Of a stretch of DNA of 6,430 nt, positions 1 to 6,430 are shown piece by piece. The notes under the pieces were generated by a model that did no database searches, was not told where the DNA came from, and worked only from the letters and a program-made list of their open reading frames with translations. The stretch comes from an uncultured Duganella sp. (GTDB lineage: Bacteria > Pseudomonadota > Gammaproteobacteria > Burkholderiales > Burkholderiaceae): the NCBI GenBank assembly GCA_946482635.1, contig CAMLSG010000261.1:1-6430 (forward strand). Reading direction: 5' to 3'. The position numbers and the translations under genes were made by a program. Numbering within the stretch: position 1 is the stretch's first letter; each line of letters opens with the position of its first letter.

Positions 1-620
<620 letters not shown>

Positions 621-628
621 GCTGTTTA

Positions 629-633
629 CTCCT
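629..633 (-). promoter_or_regulatory. Ribosome-binding site of gap
   Basis: AGGAG on the minus strand, 8 bases before the gap ATG, inside the 24-bp tkt-gap spacer. It is the clearest Shine-Dalgarno site for the tkt-gap pair and fixes the gap start. It lets gap be translated independently from a tkt-gap transcript. Confidence 0.85.
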
Positions 634-644
634 GATGATAGAAA

Positions 645-2636
645 TTAGATGACTGCTTTGACTTTTGCCACGACATTGTCGACGGTGAAGCCGAAGTGCT
701 TGAACAGCACGCCGGCCGGTGCGGATTCGCCGAAGGTGTCGATACCGACTACCGCGCCTTCCAGGCCAACATACTTGTACCAGAATGCGGTGACGCCTGC
801 TTCAATCGCCACGCGTGGCAGGCCCTTGGTCAGCACGGATGCCTTGTAGGCCGCGTCCTGGCGGTCGAACACGTCGGTCGACGGCATGGAAACCACGCGT
901 ACCGGGGTGCCGGCTGCCTTCAGTTCGGCGGCGGCTTTCATGGCCAGTTCCACTTCGGAACCGGTGGCGATCAGGATGGCCTTGGCGCCGGCTTCGTCGG
1001 ACAGCACATAGCCGCCCTTGGCCACGTTGGCCAGGACTTCAGCGGAACGCTCGATGAACGGCAGGTTCTGGCGCGAGAAGATCAGGGTCGACGGGCCGTC
1101 CTTGCGCTTCACGGATTCGCCCCATGCCACCATCGATTCGACGGTGTCGGCAGGACGCCAGTTGTCCAGGTTCGGGATCAGGCGCAGCGAGGACACGTGC
1201 TCCACGGACTGGTGGGTCGGGCCGTCTTCGCCCAGGCCGATCGAGTCGTGGGTGAACACGAACAGGGAACGCTGCTTCATCAGCGCTGCCATGCGCAGAG
1301 CGTTGCGGCTGTAGTCGGCGAAGGTCAGGAAAGTCGCGCCGAACGGGATGTAGCCGCCGTGCAGGGCGACGCCGTTCATGATGGCGGACATGCCGAACTC
1401 GCGCACGCCGTAGTTGATATGGTTGCCCGGCACGCCGGAACGAACGGCGATGCATTCCTTCCAGTTGGTCAGGTTGGAGCCGGTCAGGTCGGCCGAGCCG
1501 CCCAGGAATTCAGGCAGGATCGGTGCCAGTGCCTGGATCGCGTTCTGCGATGCCTTGCGGGTGGCGATGGTTTCTTTCTTTTCCACGCAGGCGGCGATGG
1601 CGGCGTCCAGGGTTGCCTGGAAGTTGCCCGGCAGTTCGCCCTTCATGCGGCGGGTCAGTTCAGCAGCTTCGGCCGGGTACTGGGCCGAGTACTTGGCGAA
1701 CATCTCGTTCCAGCTGGCTTCGAATTTCGCGCCCTCTTCCTTGAAGTCCCACGCTTCCTTCACGTCGTGAGGAATGTCGAACGGCTCGGCGCCCCAGGAG
1801 ATGTACTCGCGCACTGCAGCGATTTCCTTGTCGCCCAGCGGTGCGCCGTGCACCTTGTCGCCGCCTTGCAGGTTTGGCGAGCCCTTGCCGATGATGGTCT
1901 TGCAGCAGACCAGGGTTGGCTTGTCGGATTTCTTGGCCGCTTCGATTGCGGCGGACAGTGCTGCCACGTCGTGGCCGTCCACGTTCTTGATCACGTTCCA
2001 GCCATAGGACTCGAAACGCTTAGGGGTGTCGTCGGTGAACCAGCCTTCAACCTTGCCGTCGATGGAGATGCCGTTGTCGTCGTACAGGGCGATCAGCTTC
2101 TTCAGGCCCAGGGTGCCGGCCAGCGAGCACACCTCGTGCGAGATGCCTTCCATCAGGCAGCCGTCGCCGATGAAGGCGTAGGTGTAGTGGTCGACCACGT
2201 CGAAGCCTGGCTTGTTGAATTCGGATGCCAGCAGCCACTCAGCCAGCGCCATGCCGACGGCGTTGGCGATGCCCTGGCCCAGCGGGCCGGTGGTGGTTTC
2301 CACGCCTGGGGTGTAGCCGACTTCCGGGTGGCCCGGCGTCTTGGAGTGCAATTGGCGGAAGTTCTTGATTTCTTCCATCGGCAGGTCGTAACCCGACAGG
2401 TGCAGCAGCGCGTAGTGCAGCATCGAACCGTGGCCATTGGACAGCAGGAAGCGGTCGCGGTTGACCCAGGCTGGGTTGGTCGGGTTGTGGCGGTGATGAC
2501 CGCTCCACAGTGCTACGGCAATCTCAGCCATGCCCATTGGCATGCCTGGGTGGCCGGAATTGGCCTTCTGCACAGCGTCCATTGCCAGCGCACGGATCGC
2601 GTTGGCCATTTTGGTGAAAGGGAGCGAAGTTTTCAT
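645..2636 (-). CDS. tkt: Transketolase
   Basis: Thiamine-diphosphate enzyme that moves two-carbon ketol units between sugar phosphates in the non-oxidative pentose phosphate pathway, yielding glyceraldehyde-3-phosphate and fructose-6-phosphate. From ATG 2636 the product is 663 residues, the same length as E. coli TktA. The ThDP/Mg-binding segment starts at GDG 157-159 and ends at Asn188. Family active-site residues are present: His29 (SGHPG), His69 (NGHGS), His103 (PGHPE), His263 (KVHGAP), Arg360, Glu413 (VREFGM, cofactor activation), His463 and His475 (GPTHQS). Domain order is ThDP/PP about 1-330, pyrimidine about 355-525, C-terminal about 540-663. The start is the main doubt: an in-frame GTG at 2669 adds 11 residues and an ATG at 2609 removes 9; none has a strong ribosome-binding site. 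ATG 2636 fits family length best. It is first gene of a probable tkt-gap operon, divergent from rsmE. Confidence 0.96.
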   Translation of the reverse strand: MKTSLPFTKMANAIRALAMDAVQKANSGHPGMPMGMAEIAVALWSGHHRHNPTNPAWVNRDRFLLSNGHGSMLHYALLHLSGYDLPMEEIKNFRQLHSKTPGHPEVGYTPGVETTTGPLGQGIANAVGMALAEWLLASEFNKPGFDVVDHYTYAFIGDGCLMEGISHEVCSLAGTLGLKKLIALYDDNGISIDGKVEGWFTDDTPKRFESYGWNVIKNVDGHDVAALSAAIEAAKKSDKPTLVCCKTIIGKGSPNLQGGDKVHGAPLGDKEIAAVREYISWGAEPFDIPHDVKEAWDFKEEGAKFEASWNEMFAKYSAQYPAEAAELTRRMKGELPGNFQATLDAAIAACVEKKETIATRKASQNAIQALAPILPEFLGGSADLTGSNLTNWKECIAVRSGVPGNHINYGVREFGMSAIMNGVALHGGYIPFGATFLTFADYSRNALRMAALMKQRSLFVFTHDSIGLGEDGPTHQSVEHVSSLRLIPNLDNWRPADTVESMVAWGESVKRKDGPSTLIFSRQNLPFIERSAEVLANVAKGGYVLSDEAGAKAILIATGSEVELAMKAAAELKAAGTPVRVVSMPSTDVFDRQDAAYKASVLTKGLPRVAIEAGVTAFWYKYVGLEGAVVGIDTFGESAPAGVLFKHFGFTVDNVVAKVKAVI

Positions 2637-2670
2637 CGTAGTTCGAGGAAGGTTGAGTATTTGGTGCACT

Positions 2671-2684
2671 GCGGCAGACGCCGC
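2671..2684 (-). other. Small GC hairpin in the presumed tkt leader
   Basis: GCGGC and GCCGC form a perfect 5-bp stem around a 4-base loop. It falls just downstream of the inferred tkt transcription start and two bases upstream of the alternative GTG start at 2669. The stem covers part of the only SD-like run (AGGCGG) near that GTG, a mild argument for the ATG at 2636. A stem this short can occur by chance in GC-rich DNA. Confidence 0.25.
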
Positions 2685-2698
2685 CTATGGAACCCGAT

Positions 2699-2707
2699 AT
2701 TTTACCA
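2699..2707 (-). promoter_or_regulatory. Candidate extended -10 promoter for tkt-gap
   Basis: Read on the minus strand the sequence is TGGTAAAAT: a TAAAAT -10 (five of six to consensus) with the TGn extension directly before it. No good -35 is present at 16-18 bases, as is common for extended -10 promoters. Transcription would start near 2690-2693, giving a leader of about 55 bases to ATG 2636. Identified by eye only. Confidence 0.45.
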
Positions 2708-2731
2708 GAGCGTGACAGCAACGCTTAAAAT
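2702..2731 (+). promoter_or_regulatory. Candidate promoter for rsmE
   Basis: A TAAAAT -10 lies at 2726-2731, with a poor -35 (TTACCA, 2702-2707) at an 18-base spacing. Transcription would start near 2738, about 25 bases before the rsmE ATG. An alternative pairing, GTGACA 2712-2717 with TGCATT 2735-2740 at 17 bases, has the better -35 but a worse -10. Either way it overlaps the tkt promoter candidate on the other strand. Confidence 0.3.
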
Positions 2732-2762
2732 TGGTGCATTTCAACCTTTCCGAAGTGACCAT

Positions 2763-3488
2763 ATGCCCCGTTTCCACGTGCAACAGCCCCTTGCCGCAGG
2801 CCAGCAACTGGAGCTGCCAGCCGACGTTGCCCACCATATCAATGTGGTGCGCATGGAACCGGGCGACACGCTGACCCTGTTCAATGGCGATGGCGGCGAG
2901 TATACGGCAGTGTTGACAGATGTGCAAAAGAAAAAGGCTTGGGCGGAGATCAAGGTCTTCGATCCGCGCGAAGCGGAGCTGCCGTTTGCCGTGACCCTGG
3001 CCCAAGCCCTGCCCGAGGGCTCGAAAATGGACTGGATTATCGAGAAGGCGGTGGAACTGGGCGTGGCCGGCATCCAGCCGCTGGCGGCGCGGCGCTGCGT
3101 GGTGCGGCTGTCGGCGGAGCGGGCGGAGAAGAAGCTCGAACATTGGAATGGGATCGTGGTGTCGGCTTCCGAGCAGTGCGGGCGCAACCGCCTGGCATCG
3201 GTGGCGGCGCCGCTGGAGTTCCGCGACTGGATTGCGCGGCAGGATTTGCACAAGCGCGTGATCCTGACGCCGCGCGCGACGGAATCGCTGGCCGATTGGG
3301 CAAGGCACCAGCCGGCGCAGGCGCTCAGCATCATGGTCGGGCCGGAAGGCGGCTTTTCCGATGAGGAGGAGGCTGAGGCTTTGCGGCATGGGGCCCTGCC
3401 CTTGTCGATCGGGCCGCGGGTATTGCGGACGGAGACGGCGGCTTTAGCGGCGGTGTCGATCCTGTCTGCGGCGTGGGGCGGGATCTGA
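2763..3488 (+). CDS. rsmE: 16S rRNA (uracil-1498-N3)-methyltransferase RsmE
   Basis: Cytoplasmic SPOUT-class enzyme that methylates N3 of U1498 in 16S rRNA of the small subunit using S-adenosylmethionine. The product is 241 residues, typical of the family (about 240-250). It starts MPRFHV, as family members commonly do, followed by a PUA-like N-terminal RNA-binding part (about 1-70). The C-terminal trefoil-knot domain carries the family signatures: GSKMDWIIEKAVELGV (87-101 region), SEQCGRNR (136-143), GPEGG (193-197) and IGPRVLRTETA (216-226), the last two forming the SAM-binding knot. The ribosome-binding site is weak (AAGTGA, four bases before the ATG). The reading frame stays open far upstream, antisense to tkt, but similarity begins at this ATG and 2763 is the natural start. 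It diverges from tkt and converges on the receptor gene. Confidence 0.95.
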   Translation: MPRFHVQQPLAAGQQLELPADVAHHINVVRMEPGDTLTLFNGDGGEYTAVLTDVQKKKAWAEIKVFDPREAELPFAVTLAQALPEGSKMDWIIEKAVELGVAGIQPLAARRCVVRLSAERAEKKLEHWNGIVVSASEQCGRNRLASVAAPLEFRDWIARQDLHKRVILTPRATESLADWARHQPAQALSIMVGPEGGFSDEEEAEALRHGALPLSIGPRVLRTETAALAAVSILSAAWGGI

Positions 3489-3522
3489 AAACCGGTAAAC
3501 CCGCCGGATGGCCGTCCCGTCC

Positions 3523-3594
3523 GACCCGCAGGGTCAGACCCTGTCGAACCCAACCCCAGGCCGCAAGACCGTTGGGGGTCAGACCCTGCGGGTC
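3523..3594. repeat. 19-bp inverted repeat pair
   Basis: Positions 3523-3541 and the reverse complement of 3576-3594 agree at 18 of 19 bases; the single difference is the middle A/T of the GGGTC(A/T)GACCC core. The arms are 34 bases apart. Two nearly identical units facing each other resemble a doublet of a dispersed palindromic (REP-like) repeat, though only this one locus is visible. Confidence 0.8.
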
Positions 3595-3600
3595 TGACCC
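3576..3600. repeat. Perfect 11-bp-stem palindrome, possible bidirectional terminator
   Basis: GGGTCAGACCC, the triplet TGC, then GGGTCTGACCC: the arms are exact reverse complements, giving an 11-bp stem with a 3-base loop on either strand. It begins 88 bases after the rsmE stop and, on the other strand, 13 bases after the receptor stop. Downstream on the plus strand comes TGGTTTG, and on the minus strand a C/A-rich run, so neither side has the U tract of a canonical intrinsic terminator. Structure is certain; termination or an mRNA 3'-end protection role is inferred. Confidence 0.75.
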
Positions 3601-3612
3601 TGGTTTGCCGGG

Positions 3613-6405
3613 TTAGAACTTGTAGTTCCCCACCAGATAAACCTGCCGCCCCAGCGGATCGGTATACCGCGCATCAAACCCCATCTGATTACCACCACCC
3701 GCAATCCGCTGCGAGAACGGCGGCTCACGGTCAAACAGGTTCTTGATGCCGCCAGTCAGCACCAGGTTCGGATTGAAGCGATAGCGCGTCTGCCAGTCCC
3801 ACACCAGGTAATCATCCACCTTGCGGTTCGATGCCACGAAATTGCCCGCCTCGTCCCGCACCGCCAGGCTGTCCGCGCTGATCGGCATATCGTGATAGCC
3901 GGACTTGTACACCCCGGTCAACGAATGCGTCAGCACATCCGACTGCTTCCAGCTCGCCACCACCTTGCTGATCCAGCGGAAGGTCACCGAGTTATAAGAA
4001 TCGAAGCGCCCCACGCTGTTTTCGACCGGGTCGGTCGCCAGCGTCTGGAAATCGGCCTTCTTCATATAAGTACCGGTCCAGTTGAACGCCAGCTTGCCCA
4101 GCTTGTAGGTGTGGTCCCAGTCGATGCCCTGGTAGTGCGACTTAGCCAAATTAAATGGCGTCAGCGCAGCGGCCAGCGTGTCCTGCTTCTGGATCGGGTC
4201 GTAGTAGGACACGAACAGGCCCATATACTTGGCCGGGTTGTTGAACACCTCGTTCTCCGGCAGCTTGGAAATCTGGTCGCTGATCTTCACGTCCCAGAAA
4301 TCGAAGCCGATCGACAGCGCGCGGGTCGGCTCCACGCGCAGGCCGATGGAAGCCTGCTTCGAAGTCTCCGGTTTCAAACCGGTCGCGCCGGAATAAGGAT
4401 TGCCGCCACTGAGCAGGTTGTATTCCGAGGTGCCGTTACACAGCGGCAGCAGCGGACCGGAAGTGATCGGACATGGATGCGCATTCGACGAGCCGCCGCC
4501 TTGCAGCGGGTTGGTGATATCGGTCATCACCGGCGCCTTGAAGCCAGTGCCGTAGGAGCCACGCACCAGCACTGAATCGGCCGGACGCCAGGCTGCGGCC
4601 AGCTTGTAAGTGGTCTTGCTGGCCTCATTGCCCTTGGTGCCCGGCGCGACCAGCTTGCCCGTGCTGTCGAAGTTCATTTTGTCCTTCACCGCGTCATAGC
4701 TGTCATAGCGTACATCGCCCGTCAGCTCCAGGCCTTTCATGACCGGCACCACCAGTTCGGCGAACGCGCCCCAGTTCTTGCGCGAGGCATCGGTCGGCAG
4801 GGAGCCGGAAATGCCGCCGATCGGGCTATCGGTAAAGTCCGGCTGCAGGCTGTTGGCGCCCATCGTGATCGCGCTTGGATCGTAGACATACTTCTGGCGC
4901 AGGAAATCGCCGCCCAGGGCCAGCATGGCCGATCCTCCCGGCGCCTCGAATACCGGGCGCGAGCCGCGCAGGTTCACGACATCGATCTTCGAGGTGGTTT
5001 CGTCCAGCTGCTGGTGCAGCACGGCCGAGGCCAGCGCGGCGCGCGTTTCCGCAGTCGGCACGATGAAGGGATTGTAGGCGCCCGAGGCCATCAGGGCGTC
5101 CAGCTTGTCGCTGCTGGTGTAGCCGGCGACCGCATGGTCTTCCGCCGTGGTTTCGGAATGCGTGTACGAGGCGGTCAGGTCCCAGCCGGCCAGCCGGCCT
5201 TCAACGCCGAGCGCCAGGTGTCTCGCTTCGGTCTTCCAGTCGTCGGTGCGGCCGCCCGCATCGACCAGGCGCAGGCTCATGGTGGCGGAATTCACCGTCG
5301 CCGGGTCCACGCCCAGCTTGACCAGCGCCGGCACCACGTTGGCTTTGTACAGCGCGGAATTGATATCCAGCGACAGCGGCTGGGCCGGCGGCGCATAGCG
5401 TGCCGTACTGGTGAACTTCGAATACAGGCCTTCGGCAAAGAAGGTCCAGTCGGCATTGAGCTTGATGTTGGTGGAGGCAAACAGGCCGTCGCGTTTCAGC
5501 TCCGGCAGCAGTTCGACCACCGAACCATAGTTGTACATGCAGCGGTCGCCCACCTTGAAGGTATTCGGCGCGCCGCAAGCGCCGGTGTTGATCAGGCTTG
5601 GATTGAACAGCACATTGCCATTGGTGGTGCGCGCGTTGACATTGCCCGGGATCGAATTGGCCGATACCTGGTACAGCGAATAGCGCTTGCCGCCCTCGCT
5701 GAATTCGTGCACGCCGCCGGGCGCCGAGAAGCGGCGGTCGCTCGCGCTCAGCTCCTTCTGCGTGTCGTGGCTGTAGGCCAGCAGGACGTTGAAACCATCG
5801 GTTTCCAGCTCGCCAAAGCCCTTGGAGATGGCAACGTTCGAAGTGGCGCCTTCACTCCCCTTGGTGGGGCGGTTGTAGGTCAGCTCGATATTGGCATCGG
5901 TCTGGTTTTTCTTCAGGATGAAGTTGACCACGCCGGCAATCGCATCGGAACCATACAGCGCCGACGCGCCGTCGGTCAGGATCTCCACCCGCTCCACCGC
6001 CGACAATGGGATCGATGCCAGGTTGACCGCGGAACCCGAGCTGTACGGCGCAATGCGGCGGCCGTTCAGCAGCACCAGCGTGTAGCCGGTGCCGATGGCG
6101 TGCACCGAGGCGGTCTGCACACCGCCGCCGCCGCCGTTGATCGACGCCGACGAAGTGACAAAGCCCTGCATCGAAGGCAGCGTGGCAACCAGGTCGGCCA
6201 CGGTGGTGGCGCCGGTCTGCTCGATCTGCGCCTTGGACAGGGTCTGCACCGGCAGCGCGCCTTCAACCGCCACGCGCTTGACTGCCGAACCGGTAATCTC
6301 GACCCGCTGGATGTTCTCCTCAGCCATGACCGGCAAGGCTGCAACGCCCAGGCCGGCCATGAACATCAGTCGCACTGAACGCGACAGGATGGTTTCTTTC
6401 ATCAT
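3613..6405 (-). CDS. TonB-dependent outer-membrane receptor, substrate unknown
   Basis: Outer-membrane 22-strand barrel with an N-terminal plug that imports a ligand using energy from TonB-ExbB-ExbD. The 930-residue product has a signal peptide (charged METILSRSVR-like start, hydrophobic core about 12-25, likely cleavage VMA|EE after residue 28). A probable TonB-box region RVEITGS lies at 34-40. The plug spans about 50-165, with TLVLLNGRR (109-117) and the typical VERVEILTDGASALYGSDAIAGVVN (about 137-161). The barrel follows, with the family's GIKNLFDREPPFS near 886-898 and a terminal aromatic, YKF. Four Cys fall in two loop-like pairs, 277/289 and 645/656, probably extracellular disulfides. 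No extra N-terminal signalling (FecA-type) domain is seen. Two ATGs are adjacent; GAGGAA at 6409-6414 suits the second (6402) slightly better, so residue 1 may be absent. No transport or regulatory neighbour is visible, so the ligand cannot be named. Confidence 0.95.
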   Translation of the reverse strand: MMKETILSRSVRLMFMAGLGVAALPVMAEENIQRVEITGSAVKRVAVEGALPVQTLSKAQIEQTGATTVADLVATLPSMQGFVTSSASINGGGGGVQTASVHAIGTGYTLVLLNGRRIAPYSSGSAVNLASIPLSAVERVEILTDGASALYGSDAIAGVVNFILKKNQTDANIELTYNRPTKGSEGATSNVAISKGFGELETDGFNVLLAYSHDTQKELSASDRRFSAPGGVHEFSEGGKRYSLYQVSANSIPGNVNARTTNGNVLFNPSLINTGACGAPNTFKVGDRCMYNYGSVVELLPELKRDGLFASTNIKLNADWTFFAEGLYSKFTSTARYAPPAQPLSLDINSALYKANVVPALVKLGVDPATVNSATMSLRLVDAGGRTDDWKTEARHLALGVEGRLAGWDLTASYTHSETTAEDHAVAGYTSSDKLDALMASGAYNPFIVPTAETRAALASAVLHQQLDETTSKIDVVNLRGSRPVFEAPGGSAMLALGGDFLRQKYVYDPSAITMGANSLQPDFTDSPIGGISGSLPTDASRKNWGAFAELVVPVMKGLELTGDVRYDSYDAVKDKMNFDSTGKLVAPGTKGNEASKTTYKLAAAWRPADSVLVRGSYGTGFKAPVMTDITNPLQGGGSSNAHPCPITSGPLLPLCNGTSEYNLLSGGNPYSGATGLKPETSKQASIGLRVEPTRALSIGFDFWDVKISDQISKLPENEVFNNPAKYMGLFVSYYDPIQKQDTLAAALTPFNLAKSHYQGIDWDHTYKLGKLAFNWTGTYMKKADFQTLATDPVENSVGRFDSYNSVTFRWISKVVASWKQSDVLTHSLTGVYKSGYHDMPISADSLAVRDEAGNFVASNRKVDDYLVWDWQTRYRFNPNLVLTGGIKNLFDREPPFSQRIAGGGNQMGFDARYTDPLGRQVYLVGNYKF

Positions 6406-6408
6406 CGT

Positions 6409-6414
6409 TTCCTC
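6409..6414 (-). promoter_or_regulatory. Ribosome-binding site of the receptor gene
   Basis: GAGGAA on the minus strand. Measured from its end, the spacer is 3 bases to the ATG at 6405 and 6 bases to the ATG at 6402, so the second ATG is the better spaced start. The promoter itself would lie beyond the right edge of the window. Confidence 0.75.
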
Positions 6415-6430
6415 TTTGACTCTCTGTTTT

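Larger units (their letters stand above)
3489..3614. repeat. Spacer between convergent genes built of nested inverted repeats
   Basis: The whole gap between the rsmE stop and the receptor stop is bounded by imperfect inverted arms. Positions 3489-3501 pair with 3602-3614 at 11 of 13 positions, 12 counting a G-U pair. The right arm includes the first two bases of the receptor's stop triplet as read on the plus strand. Inside lie a second inverted pair (3523-3541 with 3576-3594) and a perfect hairpin (3576-3600), annotated separately. Placement between two converging genes suggests transcription ending in both directions, but no T-rich tract follows on either strand, so this is not a standard intrinsic terminator. 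No ORF of interest lies here. Confidence 0.7.

Noticed and set aside
621..644. Possible terminator or regulatory element between tkt and gap
   Set aside because: Only 24 bases, containing the gap ribosome-binding site and no inverted repeat; consistent with read-through in an operon.
696..3488. A 930-codon open frame on the plus strand that runs antisense through tkt and continues into rsmE
   Set aside because: Only the last 241 codons (from 2763) look like a protein family. The upstream part is antisense to transketolase, is rich in His, Val, Gly and Arg with no recognisable domain, and crosses the divergent promoter region. Strong G/C preference at third positions removes stops from the antisense frame. 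Its equal length to the receptor is a coincidence.
2685..3553. Two minus-strand open frames (234 and 270 codons) opposite rsmE
   Set aside because: They cover the RsmE coding region, run into the spacer or promoter DNA, and lack any recognisable motif.
3489..3612. A small RNA gene or attachment site in the rsmE/receptor spacer
   Set aside because: The inverted repeats explain the structure; there is no promoter-like sequence, T-rich terminator, tRNA end or integrase nearby.
5014..6378. A 454-codon open frame antisense to the TonB-dependent receptor
   Set aside because: The composition is the same kind of low-information His/Arg/Gly/Val-rich antisense translation; no signal, domain or ribosome-binding site supports it, while the opposite strand is a clear receptor.

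Overview
The window looks like ordinary chromosome from a GC-rich betaproteobacterium. The proteins resemble those of Burkholderiales, perhaps Oxalobacteraceae such as Massilia, Duganella or Janthinobacterium. That placement is a judgement from protein flavour, GC-rich codon use and the style of the intergenic repeat, not from a search. I see no mobile element, CRISPR array, tRNA or rRNA.

Layout from left to right. Positions 1-620 (minus strand) hold the N-terminal 206 codons of glyceraldehyde-3-phosphate dehydrogenase, cut by the window edge. Positions 645-2636 (minus) hold a complete transketolase, 24 bp upstream of gap in the same direction, so tkt-gap is very probably one operon of central carbon metabolism that continues out of the window to the left. 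A 126-bp divergent spacer (2637-2762) separates tkt from rsmE on the plus strand (2763-3488), a 16S rRNA uridine methyltransferase. A 124-bp spacer between convergent genes (3489-3612) is packed with inverted repeats. The rest (3613-6405, minus) is one large TonB-dependent outer-membrane receptor with a signal peptide; its promoter lies beyond the right edge.

Transketolase and GAPDH share glyceraldehyde-3-phosphate, made by the pentose phosphate pathway and used in glycolysis, which explains their co-expression. RsmE and the receptor have no evident functional link to them or to each other.

The four genes are conventional and I find no convincing new system. The parts worth a second look are non-coding: the nested inverted repeats between rsmE and the receptor, and the divergent tkt/rsmE promoter region, where the best -10 candidates on the two strands lie so close that polymerase binding should be mutually exclusive. 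Very long open frames antisense to tkt, gap and the receptor are composition artefacts and were left out.
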